Shown piece after piece: positions 7,823-14,733 of a stretch of 15,965 bases of DNA. The notes under the pieces are model-generated. The model was not told where the DNA came from. It worked only from the letters and a program-made list of their open reading frames with translations, and did not search any database. The stretch's first letter is position 1. The number at the start of each line of letters is the position of its first letter. Origin of the DNA: Pyrinomonadaceae bacterium (GTDB taxonomy: Bacteria > Acidobacteriota > Blastocatellia > Pyrinomonadales > Pyrinomonadaceae); contig JACMLC010000618.1 of assembly GCA_014379795.1 (NCBI GenBank), positions 1-15,965 on the forward strand. Reading direction: 5' to 3'. The position numbers were made by a program, and so were the translations under genes.

Positions 7823-7887
7823 AACGGCAAGGGGCGTCAATCTTGTCGCTATGTCAAATTAGTTTCCGATACATCAGGAGCATCGCC

Positions 7888-9393
7888 ATGAAATCACTCG
7901 TGCGCTTTATCTGCGCCGTCCTACTTCTTCTTACAGTTCCGCCCAGTCCGGCTCAGAGCAAATCCGCCGCGCTGAACCTCTCATACAACGACCTGTTGAA
8001 AATAGTTGACACCAGTATCTGCCTGAATAAGAAGTCATGGGGCGGGCAGTGTGCGCCGGAGGCTGTCAAGATACATGATGCCACAACCGCGCAGGAGTTG
8101 ACCTTGAAGTGTCCCGGATGCCTGACGGAGTTGAAAGTTCGCGGCGACAAGGCGAGCGGCAAGCTCAAAGTGGCGACGCCCGAAGGAGAAAAAGAACTGC
8201 GCTTTAACGCGCAGGCGCCGGCGGCGGCTGACCTCTCGACTCAGGTAGTCGCAAAGCTGGATGGGTATTACTCTTTTCGTTTCTTCAACAAAGCCAAGCG
8301 CCCGCGTGGCTTAGCGACTGACGGCAAAGGCAATTTGTTGGTCACGGATTTTGGCACAGGCCAGAACGACGGAAAAGTATGGAAAATCCCGGTCAAGAAC
8401 TTTGACCGGCAAACATTTCTCGTCAACTCTGTAGAGGGTACGGAAATGGTGAGCGGCATGCCTTCGGTCAAGATTGATACGACGTTTCAAGGTCAGCCCA
8501 TCAAATCCATCGTCGGTCTGTCATCAGTTCGTCTTGATGGCTCCGCTCTGATTGCTCTCACCAATAGGATAACTTCAAAAGAAGAAAAAGACCCGCTCGT
8601 GGGACTCCATGACACACCGATAGCGAGCCTGCTGCGCATCAATCTTGATACCGGGAACAACGCGCGGGGCGCATCTGCGCCGCTCAAGCAGGCGCTCCAA
8701 TCGGCACAGCCAAAGCCTTTCACCTTACTCGCTTCACTCTGGGATTTTGAAGATAAATACAATCCCGACCAGAAAGGCAAAGAGTGTGATCCGTTCGATC
8801 TGGCTGTGCGCAGCGGCTATGCCTATGCGACCGATGCCGGAGGCAACGATCTCTTGCGCATTAATTTAGCCACCGGCGAGATGAACCTCTATGCCTCTTT
8901 CAAGCAGTTGCCGAATCCGCTCTACAACTCTCAACAGCCAACGAGTTTCCTGAATCGGCCTGAGCGAGACCCTGTGCCATCAGGCATCGCCTTTGGACCG
9001 GACGGAGCATTGTATGTCGCGCTGCTGGCAGGTTACCCGTTCCCTCAAGGACATTCGGGCATCGCTCGTCTAGTGGACAGCAACCGTAATGGTAATGCGC
9101 TCGATGCCGGTGAAGAGAAGATGGTAGTGGATGGCCTGACAAGCGCGGTTGGCGTCGCCTTCGATGCCGGTGGCGTGATGTACACCAGCGAGTACTCGAT
9201 GGATTTACTCAAGAACGCGCCGGGACGCATCTGCCAGATTCGCGACGGCAAATGCTCGGTCACGCTCACAGATAAAGTCATCTCACCAACCAGCATCATC
9301 GTCATCGGCCAATACCTCTATTTCTCGCAAGAGTTTCTCGGCCTCGTGGGCAGGCTGCCTCTCCCTTCTTCAAAGCAGAAGGCGAAGTCGTAA
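7888..9393 (+). CDS. Secreted ScyD/ScyE-like beta-propeller protein
   Basis: A 501-residue protein starting with a clear signal peptide (MKSLVRFICAVLLLLTVPPSPAQS, likely cleaved near residue 22-24). Residues ~30-110 form a small domain with four cysteines (Cys45, Cys55, and Cys75/Cys78 in CPGC) that may form disulfides or bind metal. The rest (~120-490) is a beta-propeller of NHL/SMP-30 type, with blade motifs RPRGLATDGKGNLLVTDFGTG (~138-158) and PSGIAFGPDGALYVALLAG that resemble ScyD/ScyE family proteins. That family is named for scytonemin-cluster proteins but is widespread, so a role in pigment synthesis should not be assumed. The ATG at 7888 is chosen because AGGAG precedes it by 7 bases and the signal peptide begins there. 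It lies 65 bp after the Mo-hydroxylase gene. Its stop codon abuts the hairpin-rich element beginning at 9394, so the native C-terminus might have been altered by insertion. Confidence 0.8.
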   Translation: MKSLVRFICAVLLLLTVPPSPAQSKSAALNLSYNDLLKIVDTSICLNKKSWGGQCAPEAVKIHDATTAQELTLKCPGCLTELKVRGDKASGKLKVATPEGEKELRFNAQAPAAADLSTQVVAKLDGYYSFRFFNKAKRPRGLATDGKGNLLVTDFGTGQNDGKVWKIPVKNFDRQTFLVNSVEGTEMVSGMPSVKIDTTFQGQPIKSIVGLSSVRLDGSALIALTNRITSKEEKDPLVGLHDTPIASLLRINLDTGNNARGASAPLKQALQSAQPKPFTLLASLWDFEDKYNPDQKGKECDPFDLAVRSGYAYATDAGGNDLLRINLATGEMNLYASFKQLPNPLYNSQQPTSFLNRPERDPVPSGIAFGPDGALYVALLAGYPFPQGHSGIARLVDSNRNGNALDAGEEKMVVDGLTSAVGVAFDAGGVMYTSEYSMDLLKNAPGRICQIRDGKCSVTLTDKVISPTSIIVIGQYLYFSQEFLGLVGRLPLPSSKQKAKS

Positions 9394-9750
9394 TTGACAT
9401 CCTCCCCGCATTAGAAATGCGAGGATTCCCTATCGAGTAGGGTAGGTTCATGCTTCACACGAGAGCTATCTCTCATCCACATTGGCGGTGCCCCCGCCGT
9501 GAAACTCGAAAGGAGTTTCGGTTGTTTCTCTACTTCAGGGTTCTAACTTTTACGTGCAAGACTTCCTTGCACAACGCCCTAGTCGGAGTTTCAAAGAGCC
9601 GCACAGGTGGCTTCCACAGGCTGATGGGCACTGGTAGAACAAAGCCTGTCGTATTTGAACTGGAGTATATCACCACTTGTGGCGCAGATTTGAAAGCATG
9701 TGCACGGTGGACACAATTCATCTCCCGCATCAATGCAGGAGTCTTCTTGT
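9394..9750 (-). mobile_element. Probable IS200/IS605-type right end with omega-RNA-like segment, no transposase
   Basis: The + strand begins TTGACATCCTCCCCGC, and the complement ends GGGGAGGATGTCAA, the ending I recognise from right ends of IS200/IS605 TnpB-type elements. The terminal hairpin pairs CGCATT (9407-9412) with AATGCG (9416-9421). More short perfect hairpins follow: CCCTA/TAGGG (9428-9442), GGCGG/CCGCC (9484-9498), GAAACTC/GAGTTTC (9501-9519), GTGCAAG/CTTGCAC (9554-9572), and one near 9721-9740 whose single mismatch becomes a G-U pair only when read as minus-strand RNA. This fits a structured minus-strand RNA ending at the right end, as omega RNAs do. No TnpA or TnpB coding sequence is visible in any frame, so this would be a decayed or non-autonomous copy. 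The left end and target site could not be placed. The family assignment rests on memory of such ends and needs a search. Confidence 0.5.
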
Positions 9751-9820
9751 GAGTTCTGATAAAAAAGGTAGCTGCTGGTGGCTCTGCCTTGAGGTTTGTC
9801 TCCGGCATCTGATGACGATG

Positions 9821-9850
9821 CTGACAGAGCTATCCGGGCAGTGCTAGAAT
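9821..9850 (+). promoter_or_regulatory. Putative sigma-70-type promoter for the DUF6958-like gene
   Basis: CTGACA at 9821-9826 and TAGAAT at 9845-9850 are separated by 18 bases. TG at 9842-9843 gives an extended -10 (TGcTAGAAT). Each box departs from consensus by one base. It lies about 29 bp before the ATG at 9879, with GGAGG at 9861-9865 between. Confidence 0.45.
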
Positions 9851-9878
9851 TTACACTAACGGAGGTGGAACGAAGCAC

Positions 9879-10211
9879 ATGAAGAAAGATGATGAGAAGA
9901 TTCAAACCAAGAACGTGACGGGGGCAAAGGGTTTCAACATCTCGCGTCCGATGTATGACGAGGTGAAGAAGGCCATCCTGTATACCTTGTCGGCCAAGAA
10001 CGGCGAAGGCATTTTGTCCAAAGATTTGCCGAAAGCCATCGCCAAGCAGGTTGACAAAAAACTTTTCGCCGATGCTTCGGTGCCGTGGTATGCGACCGTC
10101 GTCAAACTCGACCTTGAGGCGCGGGGACTGATTAAGAGAGTGCCCGGCTCGCAGCCACAAATGTTACAGCTCGGAGGGCGCACCCGTAAGGCTAAGGCCG
10201 CCTCGGGTTAA
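9879..10211 (+). CDS. DUF6958-like small winged-helix protein
   Basis: A 110-residue, highly charged protein. Residues ~18-100 look like a winged-helix domain: helices around MYDEVKKAILYTLSA and LSKDLPKAIAKQV, then WYATVVKLDLEARGLIKRV, where the last helix runs into the wing. The ordering and the phrase VKLDLEARGLI resemble my recollection of the DUF6958 family, whose function is not known. The basic tail (RTRKAKAASG) would suit nucleic-acid binding, but that is inference. The start has a GGAGG 13 bases upstream, rather far, and a promoter-like pair just before. The gene is closed by a strong intrinsic terminator, so it is a single-gene transcription unit, separate from the neighbouring operons. 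Confidence 0.75.
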   Translation: MKKDDEKIQTKNVTGAKGFNISRPMYDEVKKAILYTLSAKNGEGILSKDLPKAIAKQVDKKLFADASVPWYATVVKLDLEARGLIKRVPGSQPQMLQLGGRTRKAKAASG

Positions 10212-10258
10212 CCGTCGCAGGCTCGAAAATTCCGCACATTTCCTTAACCCGCTCAGGC

Positions 10259-10288
10259 GAGGTCGGAGCTTCTCCGGCCTCTTTTTTT
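10259..10288 (+). terminator. Strong intrinsic terminator after the DUF6958-like gene
   Basis: GAGGTCGGAG (10259-10268) pairs with CTCCGGCCTC (10272-10281) over ten base pairs with a single T-G wobble, a 3-nt loop, and a run of seven T residues at 10282-10288. It lies 48 bp after the stop codon. Confidence 0.92.
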
Positions 10289-10350
10289 GTCATCAATTCA
10301 CCCGCCATCAAGAAGTTAGCAATCTAAAAGAAGACTCGATGTGAGCGCAG

Positions 10351-10560
10351 AGGTAAAGTCCTACCTGTCTTAGAAGATTTTCTCGTTGCGGCCTGCGCCC
10401 TACAGTGGATCGGGCGTTCATCGCACCGGCGGTGAAAACCGCCACAGATCAAAGCATCGGTGCGCGAATAACGCATCGGCGACGTGGCATCATCTTTCAA
10501 GCAAACGCTCGACGTGTGCGGCTAAATCACGCGTCTCGCCGGAACGCGATTTAAGCCGCA
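10351..10560 (+). ncRNA. Chain of hairpins, possible structured leader RNA
   Basis: Apart from poor ORFs, the 375 bp between the terminator and the next gene holds successive inverted repeats: AGGTA/TACCT (10351-10366); CGCCC/GGGCG (10396-10416); an outer CGCACC/GGTGCG (10422-10427 with 10459-10464) enclosing GGCGGT-GAAA-ACCGCC (10428-10443), a perfect stem with a GNRA tetraloop; and a long arm in which 10517-10534 pairs with 10544-10560 except for a bulge on each side. The last stem has no T-run, so it is not a simple terminator. The gene downstream starts about 100 bp later. I compared it mentally with FMN, cobalamin, glutamine and c-di-GMP riboswitches and found no match to their conserved cores. 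Strand is assumed from the downstream gene. Confidence 0.4.
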
Positions 10561-10663
10561 GGCACGGAAAACAAAATGAGCAATATGTGAGAAGAAGTGA
10601 TGCCGGTTTTTCATTAACATGAGTGGTTAGAAAATAACGACTCTTGAGATAAGGAAAAAAATC

Positions 10664-12001
10664 ATGGCTATTGACCTTTGCAACAAAATGGAGCACATGC
10701 AACTCGCCGATGATAGAGCAATGTTGGAGAGCGGGTTCGAAGGCTCTATGGAAAACGTCTCCGTCTCGCTCGATGCTCTCTCGCCGCAACAGCGGGAAGT
10801 CGTCGAATTGGCTTACCGCTCAGCGCTCTCCCATCCGAATCCACTGGCTCACGTGGTGGGCGATCCGGCAGCCTGGGAGAGTAACTTCTCGCATGTTCTG
10901 GATCGCGTGGCCGTTCGCCTGGACCCGCGCCCCAGCGCAGAATTGCGCAGGGAAGCGCTCAACAATCCTGACCCGATGATGCGCGAGCAAGCTTTATACG
11001 AATATGCCGACCGTAATGAGAAAGACGCCATCGAATTGCTGTGTCAGGCTGTCAGAGAAGACTCTGACCGTCAAGTGCGTTGGGATTCGCTCTGGGCGAT
11101 TGAGAAACTCGGCGGCATCCAGGCCATTCATGCCTTGAGAGCTTTTCAGGGCGATGCTGACCCGGAGATTTCCGAATGGGCCGGGCTTTTCATCGGCGAG
11201 TTGCAATCGGGCAATCCGGTTTTTGACGGCCGCGAATGTCGCACGATGCCAGGGCGCACCTTTGACGAAACCATCTTTCTGCTCATTCACTGCGACCTGT
11301 ATATCCGCCTGGATAACACGAACCAGCGATGGGGCAAACTCTCTTTAGCGCCGCAAGGGCTAGCGCGCGTCTACGGACAGGCTCATGCTTGCCCGAACGT
11401 GGCAACCAGAGAGCGGCAGTTGGTGATCGCCAAGACCATTGACGGCCTGCACCCGGACGGCAGCCCGCACATGGACAACTACCTCTTCCGCGGCTTCACC
11501 GAACGCACGCGCGATGATCGCGGAGCCTTCTATTTCGAGTCCCACGTCAATCGTCCATTCTATGTCAGTGGCCGCGCCGATGACCCGTCCAAAGGCGTTC
11601 AGGATGCCACCATCGGATTCATGCGCGAAGGCTGCTGGTATCTGGATAACGGATTCAAGATTGGTCAGGCAGATGCCATCCGCTATGTGCGCGGACGCTT
11701 TCAGGGCTGGGGCTATGTCAATCTTGAGCAAGTCTTCGGCAAATCGCTCGACCAGATATTGCTGCCGGGCAATGCCATTCTCTCGACGCTGCACGATCCG
11801 GTCGCAGGCCCGCTCACCAACACCTTCATCGCAGGGACTTTCAAAGGCAAGCTCAACGACTGGGATGGTGACGGACACATTGACCTCAACTCGCGCGACG
11901 TGTTTTCCACGGCCGAAGGCGAGCTGGACACAGATATGGACGGCATTCCGGATGAACCCGGCGTGTCTTGCTGCACCTGGCAAGGGAATTTCCCGGTCTA
12001 A
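10664..12001 (+). CDS. HEAT-repeat protein with C-terminal calcium-type Asp loops, function unknown
   Basis: A 445-residue protein I do not recognise as a named family. Residues ~90-182 hold alpha-helical HEAT-like repeats (MMREQALYEYADRNEKDAIELL, then VRWDSLWAIEKLGGIQAIHAL). Residues ~195-395 are a beta-rich region of unknown fold with conserved-looking aromatic and Gly residues (GCWYLDNGF, GRFQGWGYVNLEQVFG). The C-terminus has two Asp-rich loops, DWDGDGHID (399-407) and DTDMDGIPDE (422-431), of the EF-hand/thrombospondin-3 kind that bind calcium, and ends in CCTWQGNFPV with adjacent cysteines 436-437. No signal peptide is seen, although such loops are usually extracellular. AAGGA sits 8 bases before the ATG. 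The gene is first in a same-strand group with two SRPBCC genes and a SnoaL-like gene (61 bp to the next), so it probably works with them, perhaps as scaffold or partner. Confidence 0.72.
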   Translation: MAIDLCNKMEHMQLADDRAMLESGFEGSMENVSVSLDALSPQQREVVELAYRSALSHPNPLAHVVGDPAAWESNFSHVLDRVAVRLDPRPSAELRREALNNPDPMMREQALYEYADRNEKDAIELLCQAVREDSDRQVRWDSLWAIEKLGGIQAIHALRAFQGDADPEISEWAGLFIGELQSGNPVFDGRECRTMPGRTFDETIFLLIHCDLYIRLDNTNQRWGKLSLAPQGLARVYGQAHACPNVATRERQLVIAKTIDGLHPDGSPHMDNYLFRGFTERTRDDRGAFYFESHVNRPFYVSGRADDPSKGVQDATIGFMREGCWYLDNGFKIGQADAIRYVRGRFQGWGYVNLEQVFGKSLDQILLPGNAILSTLHDPVAGPLTNTFIAGTFKGKLNDWDGDGHIDLNSRDVFSTAEGELDTDMDGIPDEPGVSCCTWQGNFPV

Positions 12002-12046
12002 TTGATCAGGCAAAACTTTACCAACTGCGTTTGGTTGGAATTGCTA

Positions 12047-12055
12047 AAGGAGGGG
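12047..12055 (+). promoter_or_regulatory. Strong ribosome-binding site supporting a TTG start
   Basis: AAGGAGGGG at 12047-12055 is close to a perfect anti-16S match and lies 7-9 bases before the TTG at 12063. There is no nearby in-frame ATG that would keep the first SRPBCC domain intact, so this site decides the start. Confidence 0.75.
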
Positions 12056-12062
12056 CTGTCCC

Positions 12063-13154
12063 TTGTCAAAGCAGATACTCTATCCGACTCAGGTGACGGA
12101 CGAGGCGAATGCCACCGGGGGGACGTTTGAATGGCTCGACCGTCGCCGCCCGCAGGAGCTTGAAGGCGGGGAAGAAGCTCTTCCCCGTCTCTTTGCTCAA
12201 GGCGCGCAAACAGTCGCGCGCGACCGCTGGGAGCGCATCGTTTCCAGTAAGATCATCGCCGCGACGCCCGAAGAAGTCTGGCGCGCACTGGTTGACCCGG
12301 AGTCGTTGAAGCAATGGCTGATCTCCTGTCATGGTTCGCTCGAAGACATTGACCGCGATTGCATACTGGATTTTGAAGACGGCGATTTTTTCTTAACGCG
12401 TCCCAAAATAGTCAATCCGCCTTTCCTGCTGGAATGGCGTTGGCGTTGGCTCGGCATCGGGCCCGCGTGGACTGTGCGGTGGCATCTGGAGCCGGTCGAA
12501 GGCGGCACGCGCGTCACGGTCGTGGACGAAGCCTTCAATCCTCCGGCCAAGACGGGACACTATCGCGGCGAAGGCTGGCCTGAGATTCTGGATATTCTGG
12601 CGGCCTTTATCCGAACCCGCACAAATTATCGCTGGCCTTGTCGCAGCCAGTCTTACGTGCTCACGGAATTGCCCATCACGCTTTACGCAGCATGGGATCG
12701 GCTCTTTAACCCGAGCGATCTCAAGTGGTGGCTGCATGTCTTCGCGGGTGAGATTGCGAAAGACCAGACCGTGACTGTTCACATGGGAGATGCGACCGGA
12801 ACGGTCGAGATGACGATTCACGAAGTGATGCCGCCCTCTTACAACATCTACCCGTTCATCGTCTTCTCGTTCAAGAGACCATTCTGGCCCAGCCCGGTCA
12901 CGGGCAGGCTCTTTCTCGAACCGGCTGGCTGGGGAGCTTCTATCCTGCAAGTCTATCAAACGGGATGGGAGAATCTGGGTCCGGCCTTACAGCTACACGA
13001 GCGGCAGGTGATGGTCGGCTTCTGGGCAGAAGCTTTCCGCAGGGCCAGCCAGCTTTGCGCCAGCACGGGGATTCCCGGCAAGGCGACACCGTGGGTCTTG
13101 AGCGGCAACGAGCCGCAAACAGCTTTAACCTTAACCGGAGACGTTTCTGAATAG
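12063..13154 (+). CDS. Tandem SRPBCC (START-like, AHSA1-type) protein
   Basis: A 363-residue protein with two helix-grip domains. The first (~55-185) shows the standard opening IIAATPEEVWRALVDPESLKQWL, then FEDGDFF, FLLEWRWRWLGIGPAWTVRWHLEP and VTVVDEAF with a C-terminal helix (GWPEILDILAAFI). The second (~196-335) starts ELPITLYAAWDRLFNPSDLKWWL and ends with a long helix WAEAFRRASQLCA. This fold encloses a deep hydrophobic pocket for lipids, polyketides or aromatic compounds; members act as ligand carriers, aromatase/cyclases or co-chaperone-like proteins. The start is TTG, backed by a strong ribosome-binding site. The first ~50 residues are polar and outside either domain. It is related in architecture to the protein at 13696-14574, so the two probably form a paralogous, perhaps heteromeric, pair. 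Cytoplasmic. Confidence 0.85.
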   Translation: MSKQILYPTQVTDEANATGGTFEWLDRRRPQELEGGEEALPRLFAQGAQTVARDRWERIVSSKIIAATPEEVWRALVDPESLKQWLISCHGSLEDIDRDCILDFEDGDFFLTRPKIVNPPFLLEWRWRWLGIGPAWTVRWHLEPVEGGTRVTVVDEAFNPPAKTGHYRGEGWPEILDILAAFIRTRTNYRWPCRSQSYVLTELPITLYAAWDRLFNPSDLKWWLHVFAGEIAKDQTVTVHMGDATGTVEMTIHEVMPPSYNIYPFIVFSFKRPFWPSPVTGRLFLEPAGWGASILQVYQTGWENLGPALQLHERQVMVGFWAEAFRRASQLCASTGIPGKATPWVLSGNEPQTALTLTGDVSE

Positions 13155-13209
13155 AGCGCCATCACCGGCCACGAGACGGTTGATTGCCATTGAGGAGGGG
13201 AAATTCGAG

Positions 13210-13686
13210 ATGTCAGCCAGCCAGCAACAACACACCAGCCAGACGGAACTGAACAAGCAAATCGTCCGCCGTTTTGTCGAAGAAGTTTGGAACGCGGGCA
13301 AGCTTGACGTGGCCGACGAGCTGTTGGCTCCGAACTATATCGAGCATCCCTCGACGCCTGACGAGTCACGGCCTGAAGAACCAACCGGCCCGGACGGCAT
13401 GAAGCAATTTATAAAAATGTTTCGCGGGTCGTTCCCCGATATGGAATTCACAATCGAGCGCATCCTTGCCGAAGGCGATGAGGTGGCTGTCCACCTGACA
13501 GGTCGCGGAACGCATCTGGGCGAGCTGCGCGGCCTGCCACCGACAGGCAAGCGAGTGACCATAGGCGGGGCTGCCATACACAGGCTTGAGCAGGGCAAGA
13601 TCATGGAAACTTATCAGGTCGTTGACCGCCTGAGCCTGCGAGAACAACTCGGCGCGCCGCAGATGGGCGATATAGACGTGGAATAA
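13210..13686 (+). CDS. SnoaL-like / ester cyclase-family protein
   Basis: A 158-residue protein of the NTF2-like alpha+beta barrel, SnoaL (predicted ester cyclase) type. Recognisable elements are the N-terminal helix LNKQIVRRFVEEVWNAGKLDVADELLAPNYIEH (14-46), GPDGMKQFIKMFRGSFPDMEFTIERILAEGDEVAVHLTGRGTHLGEL (60-106) and the late strand KRVTIGGAAIHRLEQGKIMETYQVVD (114-139). In SnoaL, such a pocket cyclises a polyketide ester; many relatives have other or unknown roles, so the reaction is not settled. GAGGAGGGG at 13192-13200 stands nine bases before the ATG at 13210, which is why I prefer it to an upstream TTG at 13180. It sits between two tandem-SRPBCC genes, 55 bp after one and 9 bp before the other, so all three should be co-expressed. 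Cytoplasmic. Confidence 0.88.
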   Translation: MSASQQQHTSQTELNKQIVRRFVEEVWNAGKLDVADELLAPNYIEHPSTPDESRPEEPTGPDGMKQFIKMFRGSFPDMEFTIERILAEGDEVAVHLTGRGTHLGELRGLPPTGKRVTIGGAAIHRLEQGKIMETYQVVDRLSLREQLGAPQMGDIDVE

Positions 13687-13695
13687 ACACGCAAC

Positions 13696-14574
13696 ATGAT
13701 TAGCGAAAGACAACTCATCAACCCGAATACGGTGCCGACAGGAACGGTCGTCGTGAGCGTCGAAGTAGAAGCGACGCTCGAAGCCGTCTGGCGGTCTCTC
13801 GTCGAGCCTGCCGTTGTCTCGCGCTGGTTCGGCGAGCTGAGCGCGCCGCTCTCTCAAGACGGAAACGCTCGCCTTTCTTTCGGTGATGGAGATTTTTTCG
13901 AACTCAAGGCAATCAGTCTCGATCCGCCGCAGCTTCTTCGCTACGATTGGCGCTTTCAGGGCACAGGCCCGCTCGACACCATCAACTGGCATCTTCAGCC
14001 CGATGCGAAGGGCTGTCTCGTCACCGTCAGCGACAGCGAGGCGGGGCGCACGCACGAAGCGGCTATGATGCTGCGCGAAGGATGGCTCGACTTTACAAAG
14101 CGTCTGGTTGAATTCCACGCGACGGGTGAGTCCACGCGTTACGACTGGCGTCGCGAGCTGGATGTGGGCATAGAAATTGAAAGACCTGTCGAAGCCGTCT
14201 GGCACGCACTCTTTGCGCCGGAGGCACAACCCTTGTGGCTCCCTTTCAATACCTCGCTGCAATCCGGTACAGAGGCAGTCGTATCGGATGAAGCAGAGCC
14301 GCGCGCTCTTCGTCTCCTTGATGTCGAATGGCAGCCCTGTGAGCAGGTCGTCTTCAAGTTAAGTAGCGAAGATTGGGATCAGCCAACTGCATGCAAGATA
14401 GAGCTAAAGGATCATCTCACTGGCACGTTGCTCAACCTCAGCCACAACGGCTGGGAAGAGATTAGCCACGATCAAGCCGCTCAATTACAACAACGCAAAC
14501 GTTTCTGCGCGCTCTGGATAGACGCGCTCAAAAGCTCCCATCAACTGATCGAACTCCCACCAGGTAACACTTGA
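13696..14574 (+). CDS. Second tandem SRPBCC (START-like, AHSA1-type) protein
   Basis: A 292-residue protein with two SRPBCC domains, ~17-142 (VEVEATLEAVWRSLVEPAVVSRWF, FGDGDFFELK, LLRYDWRFQGTGPLDTINWHLQP, REGWLDFTKRLVEF) and ~153-285 (DVGIEIERPVEAVWHALFAPEAQPLWL through CALWIDALKSSHQL). The first domain lines up well with the first domain of the 12063 protein, including the shared GDGDFF/EDGDFF and W-H-L-x-P signatures, indicating duplication. It lacks that protein's 50-residue N-terminal extension, and its second domain is shorter and less conserved. It starts 9 bp after the SnoaL-like gene with only a weak ribosome-binding site, so it is likely translationally coupled. No clear terminator follows. 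Expected role: binding or cyclising a hydrophobic intermediate with its neighbours. Cytoplasmic. Confidence 0.85.
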   Translation: MISERQLINPNTVPTGTVVVSVEVEATLEAVWRSLVEPAVVSRWFGELSAPLSQDGNARLSFGDGDFFELKAISLDPPQLLRYDWRFQGTGPLDTINWHLQPDAKGCLVTVSDSEAGRTHEAAMMLREGWLDFTKRLVEFHATGESTRYDWRRELDVGIEIERPVEAVWHALFAPEAQPLWLPFNTSLQSGTEAVVSDEAEPRALRLLDVEWQPCEQVVFKLSSEDWDQPTACKIELKDHLTGTLLNLSHNGWEEISHDQAAQLQQRKRFCALWIDALKSSHQLIELPPGNT

Positions 14575-14695
14575 GAAAATATTCATGTGGGCGCGAGTCG
14601 TTAGTGGAGCAGAACGCCTGAGAAGCACTTTCCAGTACCACTCCTCACGCGCCCCCGGACAATCTGGCATTTCCTAAATCGGTTGTACCGTCATC

Positions 14696-14711
14696 TTCGA
14701 CGAACGTCGAA
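14696..14711. promoter_or_regulatory. Near-perfect palindrome, possible operator upstream of the TonB receptor
   Basis: TTCGACG (14696-14702) and CGTCGAA (14705-14711) are exact inverted copies separated by AA. The site ends 22 bp before the receptor's ATG. An 8-bp direct repeat ACCGTCAT brackets it (14687-14694 and 14728-14735, the second overlapping the start codon). The size and symmetry suit a dimeric repressor or activator; a transcript hairpin with so tight a loop is less likely. Confidence 0.45.
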
Positions 14712-14733
14712 ACTCTAAATGGGAAGGACCGTC

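Noticed and set aside
9450..9752. 100-codon plus-strand frame in the hairpin-rich region
   Set aside because: It crosses many perfect hairpins, has no ribosome-binding site and no protein features; the region reads as non-coding element sequence.
9591..10160. 189-codon minus-strand frame considered as a TnpB remnant
   Set aside because: I looked for the zinc-finger CxxC pairs and the terminal DRD-type motif of TnpB and found neither; its upstream half is a shadow of the DUF6958-like gene.
10414..10443. Glutamine-riboswitch-like CGTTCATC and cobalamin-like GGCGGT/ACCGCCAC fragments
   Set aside because: The rest of each conserved core (GGAAGTAGG for the glutamine motif; the B12 box for cobalamin) is absent, so these short matches are chance.
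10386..10622. 78-codon plus-strand frame before the HEAT gene
   Set aside because: Its composition is dominated by the translated stems, it has no ribosome-binding site and no hydrophobic core.
13366..14262. 298-codon open reading frame on the minus strand
   Set aside because: It lies opposite the SnoaL-like and second SRPBCC genes, whose protein signatures are clear; its translation has no family features and is Arg/His rich, as expected of a GC-rich shadow frame.
14587..14656. GGGCGCG...CGCGCCC inverted repeat after the second SRPBCC gene as a terminator
   Set aside because: The arms are about 50 bases apart and no T-run follows, so it is not a credible intrinsic terminator.
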